Both the position numbers and the translations under genes were made by a program. Positions 22,049 to 34,224 of a DNA stretch of 64,000 bases are shown here, piece after piece. A model generated the notes under the pieces. That model made no database searches, was not told the DNA's origin, and saw only the letters and a program-made list of their open reading frames with translations. Every line of letters starts with the position of its first letter. Positions within the stretch are counted from its first letter, which is position 1. Origin of the DNA: Platanthera guangdongensis (taxonomy: Eukaryota > Streptophyta > Magnoliopsida > Asparagales > Orchidaceae); assembly GCA_039583875.1 (NCBI GenBank), contig CM077149.1, positions 19,729,194 to 19,793,193 on the forward strand, given 5' to 3'.

Positions 22049-22164
22049 TTGTTTGCTCAAGGTAATTATATTTAAAAGCATATGTTAAATTTCTTGTTAT
22101 GTTTTTATCACCACAGCCTAAGCCTGATTTCGGGGACGAAATCTTTTATTTTGTTTATAGGATT

Positions 22165-25100
22165 TGTAACGTCCCGAATCTCTCTAGGCCCCTCGTGTGT
22201 GTTTTTGAGTCAGGAGGGTTGACTCAAGTCCTGGGAAGTGCAGGGAATTGGACTGCACTTGTGGAGGAGTGGAGAAATCAGTGCAGAGAAGGACACGGGT
22301 AGTGACACCGGCGTGTCACTACCCCTGTGAATGTGACACGGGTAGAGACACGGGCGTGTCTCTACCCGTGTGGCATTTTGTCGAGTTGAACTCGACAAGA
22401 CGTGTCGAGATGAATTATATGACATGGGTAGGGACACGGGCGTGTCCCTACCCGTGTGCTCCAGTCGACGATTTTGATCGAGATCGACGAAGTGTTGAGA
22501 TCGTCGAAATGTATCCAGAGAAGGACACAACCAGGGAACACAGCTGTGTCATGTGGACACGGGTCGGGACACGGGTCGGGACATGGGCGTATCCCTACCC
22601 GTGTCAAGTATTGAACCGACACGGAAACTGTCGTTGCCGTTTCGCCTACGCAGGATACGGGTAAGGACACGGTCGTGTCCCTACCCGTGTCACTTTTCAT
22701 ATATATGGAGTGGGAAAAACCCTAGCCGTTTCACTCATCTTCCTAGCCGTATTTTCTGAGAGAAGTCCTGTGGAGAAGGAGAGTTTGCTGGAGGAAGATC
22801 TAGGGAAAGAGTTCCGCCATCGCCATAAAGGAGAGGATGCCGCCGCGAAGAATCACAAGGTCTATGGCCGGAAATAGAACCGCTGGAAATGAGGTGAGTT
22901 TCCTGCCCTCTCCCTTGGTGCTAGATCTATAGTTATTTTCCCTAGGTGAGATATCGACTCAAGAGAGTCTTGATGGAGAGGAGGAGTTTTCTAGGAAAGG
23001 CCATGCTAGGACTTGTGTCCTAGGTTTTAGATCTCTTCAACCACTCCCTCTTCTATGTGAGGATAGAGGATGGTTTCGTGAAGGGTATTGGCCTCTTGAG
23101 GTTGAATAAGAGTGGAGGTTTTCTGGAATGATTTGGGAAGATCGCCTTGAGAAGGAAGATGAACCGATGCCGTTCATTCCGCCTCAAGATGCGTGCAGAA
23201 TATGAATTCTGCGCGCATCGAACTTCATGGCCATTTTTAGGTGTGACATGGCCTGATCTGGGCTTTCGGCTAAACACTAAAGTTGAAGACCTTGAAAATA
23301 CCTTTCCAACGAATAGTTGTATGACTTCAGGCGAAGTCTGTAGCCACGGGAAAGTCTGAACAAAAATGGTGTTCGATAAATCCTGCATGCAGAAATTGTG
23401 TTCTGTACGCAGCAGACTTCAAGTCTGATTTTAAATAGGATAACTTCAAATCTGGGTTGAGGTCTGAATACGAATGTTGTGGACCACGGAAATACCTTTC
23501 CATCGTGGGGTTACACATCTTCACCGGATTCCTGTAGCTTCAGGAATCTCTGGTCGAAGTTGCTGTCCAGATTCAATCTGCACCTAAATTCTGGGCTTTT
23601 ATAAGATGGATTTGGATTCGGTGGAATTTTTATTGCAAGTTATTTGGCTTGGATGAACTCTTATGATTATTCATTTGTTGCATGATTGACGAAGCTTATT
23701 AATTAGATTTCATATAATCAAATTGTGAAGCAATCTTATTTAAACGAATTGACTTCATAGGAATTGAAAGCTTATTATTTGTGTGCATCATGTAATTAAT
23801 ATGTCGTTAACATATGGAAAGTGTGATGGATCTTTACATGCGCATCATGTTCATAATAGGTTAGTACTTTTGGGAAGATTGATAGATCTTTATATGCGTA
23901 ACATGTTTATATTATGTTGTCATTATTTGGGAGTCATATAGAAGAATAAATCATGGCCATGAGTATGTTTGATTAATGTAATGAGTTTAGTAGTCCAATA
24001 CTTAGAGCGTCGTCTCCCTACGGGTAGTATTGTGAAGGGATGTAAGTGCGGTGTTGACCGTCACTTGTTTGGTTGTGTTGTGATAAGGTATGGATGGATG
24101 GTTAGGCTGTGTCCTCAAGCTTACATCTGAGGCCCCTTCCATGTTATGTTGATGTTGCATTTGCATGCGGTGTGAGTCGACACGCGGTTTCGTAATCCTG
24201 GGTTAAGGATAGTGTGGCAGGTCTACGTGCTCGCCAGTCGTCACAACGACGGGAGTCGACTGTTAGACTTTGGGCGGTTGGACTGTGTCCTCGGTGTTCA
24301 CGTCCCGGAGCCCCTTCCGTGCCAAGTGAACGGTTGGGTTGTGTCCTCGTGCTCACTTCGGAGGCCCCTTTCGGGTCACGCAAGGCCAGTTCGGGCTGTG
24401 TTCTTGGTGCACATCTACCCAAGACCCCGCTGGGCCATAGTACGCATGGGCTCCGCTGTTGTGTTCTTAGAGTTGAGGCGTACGGAGGCCTAGGTGAAGT
24501 AGTGTGGATACCCGCCTAGTAGTAGAAGTGCCCGTTCTACTGTCACCGCCTGGCCACGGCGGCTGATGCCTGAGAGGTTAGCTACCTGCTCGAAAAGTGG
24601 GAACTATAGTCTGTGTCGACATAGCAATTGCATGGGTGTGATCATGGGTGAGTCATTGCATAGCATTTCATAACATTGCACAACAAGATCCTCATCGTAT
24701 AAGTTTGTATGGGCACTCTTATACGATGAGTTACCCTTATGTAACCTGATCCTTAACTTATAAGTTTGTATGGACATTCTTATAAGTTAAGTTACATTCC
24801 TGTTATTACTTATACATGTTAGTTTGCTGTAGCTCTTAAATATTTGCTAAATCATGTTATTGTTACTCTTACACTACTTCCACCTGCTTGTACTTCTTTT
24901 ACTTGCATACATATATATTACCCATGTTCCTTCTCTCCGCCCGGTGTCGAGGAGTCGTCGGGGGAGCGGATGTGTAACCACTTAGTCGTTTCGACTAACG
25001 GTTGCTACGTCTTCCTTTTTAGGAGGTCACGCCGCAGGTAGAGCAGCCGCAGACTACGCAGCAGGAAAGCCAGGCCAGGACGATAGGGCCTGAAGTGACG

Positions 25101-25437
25101 GTGTCGTCGATACCGTCGGTTGCGGATGTTAGTATTTTGATACTCTGATATGGCCCGTTTGGGCAATGTTTAGCTGTACTCTAATATATTGTAGAAGAAT
25201 GTTTTAGCTTCTCCTTTAATGATGTATTTGGACATTATTACTTGGTGTGGATTTTGACTTCTCTTGCTTATCATATTTGGTTGGGTTGGCATGTTCTATT
25301 GATATTGTTGTAGCCGGCGGAATAGGCGTCTTGTGGTACAAGTTAGCCCGTGTGCTAATGCTACCGCAAGGCGGCTGTTCCGGGCATAAGATCCCCCTTC
25401 GTGCCGTGTTTTGAGATCCGGGAGGGGGGTCTTGACA
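22165..25437 (+). mobile_element. 3' LTR of G2 (3273 bp)
   Basis: Same start and end as the 5' LTR. Its palindrome array lies at about 22290-22695 with fewer units, because the segment equivalent to 14062-14172 is partly missing, which accounts for most of the 121-bp length difference. The sequence before it (TTCGGGGACGAAATC, then a T-rich stretch and ATAGGATT) lacks an obvious polypurine tract. Confidence 0.9.
22290..22695. repeat. Palindrome array in G2 U3, 3' LTR
   Basis: Palindromes of the ACACGGGTAG...CTACCCGTGT type at about 22294-22329, 22337-22372, 22424-22458, 22556-22606 and 22656-22690. They match those of the 5' LTR and differ by point changes in the arms. Confidence 0.85.
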
Positions 25438-25483
25438 TACTCCCTCCGTGTTAGCTGCTCGGTGCCACTTTCGCGCATCAACA

Positions 25484-25703
25484 CCAAATACGAAGGGTAA
25501 AGGGGTTATGTTCGGGGGATGGCAGCATTATAATCAAAGATGATTTTCATAGGCTTCAAATTCGCATTCCTAATTTTAAAATTAATATTTTCATGCTTGG
25601 CATGAAGATATGCCAAGGAAAACGGCTCATCATAAATACTAAAGGAGTTGGACGCTCCCGGATGGGACAAGTGGTGTGAGCGATACAACTCATGGGGCTT
25701 AAC
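25484..25703 (-). pseudogene. Continuation of the G3 gag-region ORF, left of S1
   Basis: Minus-strand frame from 25703 to 25506 (containing HPGASNSFSIYDEPFSL and NFKIRNANLKPMK) continues the frame that ends at 39584 on the other side of S1 once one duplicated 5-bp target is discounted. Left of 25484 the sequence changes abruptly to the end of the G1 LTR. No enzyme motif is present. Confidence 0.6.
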
Positions 25704-25879
25704 TATTGGAACACCCTATTACTAAATTGGGTCAGGATCACTATGTCTCTAGGAAACCTGTTTTTGACCTCCTGTATAGATCTAAAGATCAATTAGAATT
25801 GATTCTAAGAGTTAGAAGTCTAGGTTTGGAAGCTTCCCTCAAGACCCATGATTTTCAATTTGAGACTAAGTCATATCGT
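25704..25879 (+). mobile_element. LTR fragment of S1 (first about 176 bp)
   Basis: Starts TATTGGAACACC (TGTTGGAACACC in the other copies, so one G-to-A change) and follows the S1 LTR to GTCATATCGTC. It then jumps into ORF3 sequence equivalent to about 36553, with a short TC/CTGATG overlap at the junction. Confidence 0.8.
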
Positions 25880-27207
25880 CTGATGTTGCTGCCCTTCCTG
25901 CTGAAACTTTTGTTGATATTATTGCTGATACTGCTGATGAGTCAATTTCTAAGGATATGCAGATGACAGAGGCACATGATGTTGAGCCTTCTGTGTTTGC
26001 TGATGATATTCCACCTGCTGCTGATATTGTTGTTTCTGAAAGTGAAACTGTTGCTGCACCAACTGCTATTGTTATTACTACTGCCACAACTTTAGTATCT
26101 GCTGATGTTGTTGCTGCTTCAACTTCTGTTACTAGTTCTATATCTACTGCTGCTTCAACCTCTGCTTCTGCTTCAACTACAATTGCTACAAGTGTTGTAT
26201 CTGCTGCTGCTCCAATCACTGCTTCTTCATCTGCTTCAACCCAGCTCAAGAAAGATTTGATGAAAAAGATTGATGCTCCTTATGATGAACAAAGTTCTGA
26301 AAGTGATGAGTTCAAGACTGATTCTGATGACTCCTCTACCACCATTGCCAGGAAGAGAAAGGCAAGGAGCAAAGCCATGAAGAGAGTACCTCCAGCCAAA
26401 GTCAAGGAAAATAATGACATTCCATATTATATTCTTCATGACTGCCCCATAACTGAGCACTGGATGCAGTATTCAAAGAATCAACTCAAAGCTATGAAGA
26501 AAAAGAGGAAATATGAAAAAGGATCTTCTCAATTTCAACATCCTTATCCTCCTCCACAACCTCCTCCTAATGCAGGTGCAGGTGGAAGTTCATCTGCTCA
26601 ACCCTCTGCCAAAAGCCAAACCCCATATCAGCCACATGCAAGATCTTATCATAGGGGAAGCCAGTCCAGGGGTTCTCAATCCAGAAGAGGAAACTACAGA
26701 GGAAATCAAAGAGAAGTCCAGGTTTATTCAAAAGGATACTCAAGGCAACATCCCTACTCCAGGGAAGGACAAATCTCATCAGACACAACCTCTGGTCCTT
26801 TTCCCTATAAACTGAAGGAAGTAGTTTCATCCAGGCCTCCTCAAGATAATCCATCAAATAGATATGAGCCACTAGTGCCATTTGAAGATCCTGAAAATAA
26901 TCCAACTGCTTGGACTGCAAGGATGAAAGAGCTTGCTGCACTAGACCAGATTAAGAAAGCTAGAGAGCAAGGCAGAGACTCCTCCAACATCACTACATTG
27001 TCTGAACAGAGAAAGAAAGAGTTGGAAAGATATGCTTCAAGCAAATTCTTTGATTCAGATAGATACATGGAGCTGCATCCTGAAGCTGTAGTTCCAAGAC
27101 CCAAACAGCAAACCTCTTTAGGTGCAGCAGATGACACAAGATCAAAGAAGGAAGCTCTCAACCCCAATAGAGAAATCAAACTCATAAAGAGCAAGGAGAA
27201 GAAATAA
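25880..27207 (+). CDS. ORF3 C-terminal part in the deleted S1 unit
   Basis: An uninterrupted frame of over 410 codons matching codons from about 610 onwards of the 34722 ORF3. It has an Ala/Thr/Ser-rich stretch, an acidic then basic segment (KKIDAPYDEQSSESDEF, RKRKARSKAMKRV), NDIPYYILHDCPI, a Gly/Arg/Ser-rich region (RGSQSRGSQSRRGNYRGN) and a conserved C-terminal block (KKELERYASSKFFD to NPNREIKLIK). It lacks the N-terminal domain and its promoter context, so it is a 5'-truncated gene. It preserves the sense codons LDQ where the full unit has two stops (37611). Confidence 0.7.
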
Positions 27208-27365
27208 CTATGTAAGGTGACAATCATTTTGAATTCTGAATTCTATCTGGGATGATATTTATCTGGGGTTCTGCAATGCCCTGCTTTATTGCTTTTATGT
27301 ATTGTTGCTGTGTATGTTGTTATTTAACTTTTTTTTCCAAATTCTGTAAATCGTAATCCTAACCC

Positions 27366-27379
27366 AAATAGGGGGAGAT
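27366..27379 (+). promoter_or_regulatory. Polypurine tract of S1 (left unit)
   Basis: AAATAGGGGGAGAT directly precedes TGTTGG. It is identical to the tracts at 38032 and 49271 and, on the minus strand, at 58757-58770. Confidence 0.85.
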
Positions 27380-27554
27380 TGTTGGAACACCCTATTACTA
27401 ATTTGGGTCCGGATCACTATGTCTCTAGGAAACCTGTTTTTGACCTCCTGTATAGATCTAAAGGTCAATTAGAATTGAGTCTAAGGGTTAGAAGTCTAGG
27501 TTTGGAAGCTGCCCTCAAGACCCAGGATTTTCAGTTTGAGACTACGTCATATCG

Positions 27555-27840
27555 TCAAGCTCAGCACGACGATTCGTCGAACTCCAATCGACGATCGTCT
27601 AGCTCAACTTCGACAGATCGTCGAACTCCATTCGACGATCGCTGAGCTCAACTTCAACAAATCGTCGAACTCCATTCGACGATCTGCGAGCTCAGTTCGA
27701 CGATCTTGACTCAGTATTGGATCTCTATCTCTGAGCTCAGTTCGACGATCTTTGAGCTCAGATCGATGATTTTTGTTGCTGTATAAGTCCATATCGCTGA
27801 GCTCAGTTCGACGATAGCAGAGCTCAGTTCGACGATTTTC
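27555..27840. repeat. CGACGATC palindrome array in the S1 LTR
   Basis: About ten copies of GAGCTCAGTTCGACGATC-like words, paired with TCGTCGAACTCC. Together they form repeated inverted arms (ATCGTCGAACTC / GACGAT). The same array is present at 38221-38505 and 59006-59290. Confidence 0.85.
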
Positions 27841-28856
27841 TGATGAGTTAAAGGATTTTTCAAGATTCAAATTCAGAACAGTTAAGGAGTTATTCAGCTA
27901 TTAATTCAGAAGATTTTCTAGCCGTTTTCATTTATTTCTGGACCAAGTTTCAAGGGATTATCAAGGAATGTTTCTTTGGATTTTCCTCCAGAAGATAATT
28001 GCAATTAAGGATGCAATTAATGACAGGCCAACGGCTATTCTTGACAGAGGATGTTTTTCTATTCAATACCAGAGAATAAAATACAAGAAGTTTTGAATCT
28101 CTCTATCACTCAGAACACAAACAAGAAGAACAAGAACAAAAATATTCTGTCTCAAAGAATTCTCTCAAGAACACACATCCAAGGAGATCAACCATCAGAA
28201 ATCTTCTGATCTCTTGTGATTCAAGTGTTCAAGGCCAACATCTTTCAAAGACTCCAAACACCTAACATTTCAGCTGTTGCTGAAATCATCATTTGCTGGA
28301 GATCAACTTCTGAAGGCCTATCACCCTACAGCAAAGCTTCATTTCCTGAACATCTCAAGGACTCAGGGGGAGCTTTGACACCATCAAATACACATAGTCT
28401 TCTCAAGTGCTTTGAGAAAGAGAAGACTCCCATAACTCTCTCATCCCCATCTCTGTAAAGGGTTTCTCAAACTCCCTTCAAAAGTTTGTGTTTGGTTTTT
28501 GAGCATCTTGTCAAAAGCTAATTGGTGGAAAGACACCTGATCAAAAAATCTGATTTGGTTTTTGAGCACCTTATAAAAAGCTCATTGGTGCCCAGGACAC
28601 CTGATCAACTCATCCTGCAGTGGATTCCTACCTAGGGTGGTAGAAGAGTGGATGTACCCAAGTTTAGGGGAACCACTATAGCTCCTTGTGTCTTCTGGCT
28701 TGCTTGTATTTATCTTTTGTTTCTGGCTGTGATTGTTTTGTGATTAGTTTAGATCTGTGATTAATTTCTGTTGTAGGTTATTTTGTGATTAGATTTAATA
28801 GTTGCTTTCCTGTTCACTCAGATTACAACAATTATTGTAAAAAGTTTTCAAGCACC

Positions 28857-28889
28857 ATATACTCTATTCACCCACCCTCTAGAGTATAT
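28857..28889 (+). other. Conserved stem-loop near the S1 LTR end
   Basis: ATATACTCTA pairs with TAGAGTATAT around a C-rich loop (TTCACCCACCCTC). Equivalent hairpins occur at 39525-39563, 60301-60333, 50848-50906 and, minus strand, 56832-56859. It lies 20-25 bases before the LTR end, in the U5 RNA. Confidence 0.7.
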
Positions 28890-28910
28890 CAGATCTAGCT
28901 GCACTTTCAA

Positions 28911-28925
28911 TTAGTATCAGAGGCA
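28911..28925 (+). promoter_or_regulatory. Primer-binding site of S1
   Basis: TTAGTATCAGAGGC directly after the LTR end; compare TGGTATCAGAGC for initiator-Met tRNA. The second G has become A. Confidence 0.7.
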
Positions 28926-29040
28926 GGTTGGTTAAACATACCACACCTTGGTGGTTGCACAGGCTAACACCTGAACCCAAAGATTCCTAGTTAGATCTAT
29001 TTTCTTTTGAGTTCATTATTAGATTTTGTTTTCACAAATC

Positions 29041-31056
29041 ATGGCCCAAAACAAAGATTATGCTAGCACCAGACCTCCAGTGTGCAATCTATCCAAGTTT
29101 GCACTTTGGAAAGCAAGGATCAGATTATACATGAATTCTATTGACGAGGATATTTTTAATTCTATTTTGACAGTTTGTCCAAGACCTCCAGAGAACTCAA
29201 GTACAAATGTTGTTCCACCTCCATCAGGAACAGATGCTGACATCAAGAAATGGAAGGTAGCTGATGCCAAGGCTATGAACATCTTAGCCCAGACCATGTC
29301 TGATGACATCTTTCAAAAGGTGGCTGAATGTAATTCAGCAAAGGAAATCTGGGATAAACTCTCTGAAATAGTCTCAGGTTCAGCTGATGATAGAAAGGAC
29401 AGGAGATCCCACCTCATATCTCAATATGAAAATTTCAAGAAGGGAGAAGCTGAATCAGTTGGAGACATGTACAATAGACTTAGTTTGATAGTCAGTGAAC
29501 TCAGGACTTTGGATAAAGAGATCTCACTAACTGAACTTAATGACAAAATTCTAATGTGCTTCCCTAGTACTTGGGATTTAAGAATCTGGCCAATCAAGGA
29601 TGCCAGAAGTTTAAATGAGATCACCACAGAAGCCCTATTAGGTAAGCTCAAATTTTATGAGCTACTAATCAAAAATAGAGAAGAATAACAGAAGACTGCC
29701 TCACCAGCCACAAGAAAAGAGAAGACAATAGCCTTCAAGGCAACTGAAGATCAGCCTGAAGACAAAGTCACAGGCAATGATGAACTGCTCAGTCTGTTGG
29801 CCAAAAGATTCTACAAGATGACCAGAAAGGACTTCAGAAAGAGATCATATAAGGAGCATAATAAGCCAAGGTATGATAAGTCTAACAATAAAGAAATTGT
29901 TTGCTTTGGTTGCAGGAAACCAGGGCACATTGTACCTGACTGTCCAGAGAACAAAAACAAGGACAGAAGGGACAAGAAAGAAAGAAGAAAGGAGAAAGAC
30001 TTCAAGAGGAATGACAATGGCAAGCCCTCCTCAAGCAAAAACAAACACACAAGAAAGGGATTTGTTGCTGAATCCTGGAGTGAAACTGAAGAGGAATCAA
30101 AAGCCTCATCCAGCTCCAGTAATGATGAAGATGATGCAAAAGAGAAGGAGTTCTGCATGATGGCAATCAATGCCTCACAACATAATTCAGATGAAGAAGA
30201 GTTAGAGTCAGATTCAGAGACTCAACTTGAAGAAGATCAGGTAATCGGTTCTTTTGATTTCAATTTTGAGGACTTTAAATCTGATTTTAAAGCATTATGT
30301 TTAGACCTGCTAAAATCTGAGAAGGAAATTATCTCTCTCAGAAATCATTTATCTGAACATAATACCTTAAAGTCAGAAAACCTCAAACTCTCTCAAGAGT
30401 TGGAGTGCTGTAGGGAGCAGATAGCTTAACTGAAAAGTGAGCTATCTGAGGCCAAGAAGCTTGAAGAATCCCTTAATGGGAGAAGTATCAAGCTGATGGA
30501 CATCACAAGCACAGTGAACTCCAGATTTAATAGTACACTGGGCTTGGGTGCTTCATCCAGCCAACCCATAGTTCTAACAACTCCAATTAAGTTCATTTCT
30601 GATAAAGGAAAGGGAGTTGTAGAGGTCGCTAGGAAAAATTCTGATCTGCCCAAGAAATCCAAGTCCCAGCAGAAATCATCGAACGGAGCTCGACGATCGC
30701 TGAACGCAGATCGACGATCTCAGGCAAAATCGTCAAACTCAGGTCGACGATCTCAAGTTCCTGAACTCTACCATAGTCGACCATCGAACGGAGCTCGACG
30801 ATCTGACCCAAGATCATCGAACGCAGCTCCACGATCGTCGAACAGAGATCAGAGCTCTGGACACTCTTTCAAGGGCAAATCAAAATCCAATCCTAGGGGT
30901 TCTTCATCTCAAATATTTAACCCTTATACTGAATGGATTATACCTCCAAGGAGATATCATCCTGAAGGTTATAAGAGTCAACCTGTGATGTCTTTTATTT
31001 CAGAGTTTAAAGGTTATCAACCTAGGCCCAAGGTAAATTGGGTCAAAAACAAATGA
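29041..31056 (+). pseudogene. gag: gag of S1 with two nonsense codons
   Basis: Starts at ATG 29041 (MAQNKDYASTRPPVC) and stays in one frame to TGA at 31054. In-frame stops at 29686 (TAA, GAA in S5) and 30427 (TAA, TCA in S5) break it. Order: UBN2/Retrotran_gag-like core (FALWKARIRLYMNSID, KEIWDKLSEIVSG, YNRLSLIVSEL), basic segment, one CCHC knuckle (CFGCRKPGHIVPDC), Lys-rich and acidic regions, a coiled coil (about 30290-30480) and a Ser/Arg/Asn-rich tail (SSNGARRS repeats). The tail is encoded by the same CGACGATC words that fill the LTR. Gag forms the particle; the C-terminal extension is long, as in Sireviruses. Confidence 0.85.
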
Positions 31057-34000
31057 ATTATCTTATGTGCAGGTGAAGACCTATCCAACATCTAACCAGT
31101 AATGGTACTTGGATAGTGGGTGCTCTAAGCACATGACAGGAAACAAGGACAACCTCACATCCTTTAAAGCCAATCTTGGACCCAAAGTCATCTTTGGTGA
31201 TTCAAACTTTGGACAAACTAAAGGATATGGTGCAGTCCAGATTGGATCAGTAACATTCAAGAAGGTAGCTTATGTGGAAGGACTGAAGCACAACTTAATA
31301 AGCATCAGTCAGCTATGTGATGAAGGCTACCAGGTGACCTTCAGCAAAACATTATGCAAGATCAAGTCAGAGGACAACACAACTGTGTTGACAGGTAAAA
31401 GGAAAGGTAATATCTATCTAGTAGATTTTCTTTCAACAGATGTAGATATTTGCCTGTTCAATTCTGTCTGTAGACCTAATATTCTATGGCATAAGAGACT
31501 AGGACACTTAAACCTTAGAACTATTGCTAGGCTATCCAAGGACAACCTTGTTAGAGCACTACCTTCTGGCCCCTACAAGAAGGAAGGACTCTGCAGGGCT
31601 TGTCAATTAGGCAAGCAAACTAAAAATAGTTTTAAGTCACTTAATAAGAGTGATTCACCTAGGATATTGTATCTGTTACACATGGATCTTTTTGGACCCA
31701 TCATAGTACAAAGCCTAGGAGGGAAATCTTACATCTTAGTAGTTGTAGATGACTTCTCTAGATTCACTTGGGTGTTCTTTTTGAGGAAGAAGTCTGATAA
31801 CTTTAAGTGTTTGATAGAGCTTCTCAAATGTATACAGATTGAGTTCAATACTCACATTGCCCTGATCAGAAGTGATCATGAGATAGAGTTTGATTCTCTT
31901 CTTATGCAAGAGTTCTATCAGAGTGAAGGGATCAGGCATACTTTCTTAGCTCCTAGAACTCCTCAACAAAATGGGGTAGCTGAAAGGAAAAATAGAACCC
32001 TTACTGAATCTGCCACTACATTGTTGTCAGATGCTCACCTTCCTCTATCCTTCTGGGCAGAGGCAGTGAACACCTCCAACTATGTACTGAATAGAAGTTT
32101 GATACATAAACTAAAGGGTAAGACTCCCTATGAATTACTCAAAGGGAAGAAACCTAAAGTTGATTATTTTAGAGTTTTTGGGTGCATTTGCTATATACAT
32201 AACAATGACAAAAAATATTTAGCAAAATTTCAAGCTAAAGCTGATGAAGGAGTGTTTCTGGGATACTTCATGATCAGCAAGGCTTATAGGGTTTATAATA
32301 AATCATCCCTAAAATTGAGGAATCTGTTCATATATCATTTGATGAATCTAACATGTTTTTCAAGGAGAAGATCTCTTCTACCATAGAACCTTTGCAGGAA
32401 CATTCTCTTGTTGAAGACTTGAACAAGTTACAGGTTACTCAAAAGGATGAAAGCAGTGAAGATGAAGAAAGTATTCAACACATTGAAGAGAAACAACTTG
32501 AAGAGCCAGTTGTTGTACCATAAGAGGAAACAACAACACAGGTTGGTGAACAATCAACACCCCCTGTTGATCTAGTAACATCAAGAGATCATCCAATTTC
32601 TCAAATAATTGGAGACATCTCAGCTAGTGTGCAAACCAGAAATCAGGTCAACCAAAACCTGTTGCACACTTGCTTCATATCTCAAATTGAACCTAAGTCC
32701 ATTCAAGATGCAGAGCAAGATCCACATTGGATCATTGCAATGCAAGAAGAGTTGCATCAATTTGAAAGGAACAAAGTGTGGGAACTAGTGCCAAAGCCTA
32801 AGGATCACTCCATTGTTAGAACAAAGTGGGTGTTCAGGAACAAACTAGATGATCAAGGAGTAATTGTAAGGAACAAGGCAAGGCTAGTTGCTCAAGGATA
32901 TTCTCAAGAAGAAGGAATAGACTATGACCATACTTTTGCACCAGTTGCAAGATTGGAAGCCATTAGAATCTTTTTAGCTTATGCAACACATAAAGGATTC
33001 AAGGTATATCAGATGGATGTCAAAAGTGCATTTCTAAATGGAGACATCAAAGAAGAAGTATATGTCAGACAACCTCCAGGTTTTATCTCTCGAACTTATC
33101 CTGATTATGTTTTTAAATTGAACAAAGCATTATATGGTCTCAAGCAAGCTCCTAGAGCATGGTATGAGACCCTAGCATGCTTCCTTTTGGAAAATGGATT
33201 TATAAGGGGTAGAGTAGACCAAACTCTTTTCATTAGAACCCATAAGTCTCATACCCTACTAGTACAGATTTATGTAGATGATATTATTTTTGGTTCTACT
33301 GATTCAAAGTTGTGCAGAAGGTTTTCCAACCTAATGCATTCTAAATTTGAAATGAGTAGCATGGGTGAGCTATCCTTCTTTCTAGGATTGCAAGTCAAAC
33401 AACATGTTGAAGGCATCTTTATTTCTCAAACCAAGTATGCAAATGAATTGGTTAAGAAATTTGGCATGTCTGAAGCATCTTGTATGAAAACACCTATGCC
33501 TACCAATGCTGTATTGGATGCTGATGAACATGGGAAACCTGTTGATCAGACAACATATAGAGCAATGATTGGCTCTTTACTGTACCTTACAGCTAGTAGA
33601 CCAGATATAATGTTTGCTACATGTATATGTGCTAGGTTCCAAGTAAGCCATAGAGAGTCACACTTAACATTAGTAAAGAGGATTCTCAGGTATGTTAAAA
33701 GTTGTCCAAATCTAGGTCTCTGGTATCCAAAAGATTCAGCATTTGATTTAACTGGATTTTCTGATACTGATTATGCTGGATGCAGAATTGACAGGAAAAG
33801 CACCAGTGGAACTGGTCAGTTCCTTGGTAACAGACTTGTCTCTTGGTTTTGTAAGAAACAAACTTCTGTGTCAACTTCAACCGCTGAAGCTGAATATATG
33901 GATGCAGGCAGTTGTTGTTCACAAATCTTGTGGATTCAAAACCAACTCCTAGACTATGGCTACAACTTAGAGAAGTCTAAAATCTTTTGTGATAACACCA

Positions 34001-34224
34001 GTGCTATTTCTATAGCTCAAAATCCAGTCCTACATAGTAGGACAAAACACATAGAGATTAGGCATCACTTCTTAAGGGATAATGTTGAAAAGAATAAAAT
34101 TGAACTGCAATATATCCCAACTGACTTACAAAGGGGAGATATTTTCACCAAGCCCTTGGATGAAAAGAAACACACCTTCTTCCTAAATCAGTTAGGAATG
34201 TTAGATGGAGGAAGTCTTAAATAA
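31037..34224 (+). pseudogene. pol: pol of S1: protease, integrase, RT, RNase H
   Basis: The frame is +1 relative to gag and opens at 31037, overlapping the gag end by 20 nt. A TAA at 31100 (CAA in S5), a 1-bp loss near 32313 in an A run, and a TAA at 32521 (CAA in S5) break it. Protease DSG lies at 31112-31120 (YLDSGCSKHMTG). The GAG-pre-integrase zinc domain reads WHKRLGHLN to CRACQLGKQ. Integrase has HMDLFGPI and NGVAERKNRT, but the second Asp block reads SDHEIEF where S5 has SDHGTEF. RT has [12 protein letters not shown] and YVDD at 33271-33282. RNase H reads [16 protein letters not shown] and STAEAEYM. It ends at TAA 34222. Confidence 0.85.

Larger units (their letters stand above)
13891..25437 (+). 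mobile_element. Ty3/gypsy chromovirus G2 (Tekay/Del-like), full length
   Basis: A complete element with LTRs 13891-17284 and 22165-25437, a Met-tRNA primer site, a gag-pro-RT-RH-INT-chromodomain frame and a near-perfect target-site duplication (CACTC at 13886-13890, TACTC at 25438-25442). Both LTRs start TGTAACGTCCCGAAT and end TTGACA. It sits inside the 3' LTR of G1. Domain order and the C-terminal chromodomain-like segment place it among plant chromoviruses; Tekay/Del is my best guess from the long LTRs and their start sequence. Confidence 0.9.
27380..28909 (+). mobile_element. S1 LTR, middle copy (1530 bp)
   Basis: Starts TGTTGGAACACC after a PPT and ends GCACTTTCA before a Met primer site, so it serves as 3' LTR of the left unit and 5' LTR of the right unit. 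It contains a TCGTCGAAC/CGACGATC palindrome array (27555-27840) and a terminal stem-loop (28857-28889). Confidence 0.9.

Noticed and set aside
31020..31040. Ty1-type +1 slip site (CCTAGGC) for gag-pol
   Set aside because: It lies upstream of a TAA in the +1 frame at 31034, so slipping there would terminate at once.
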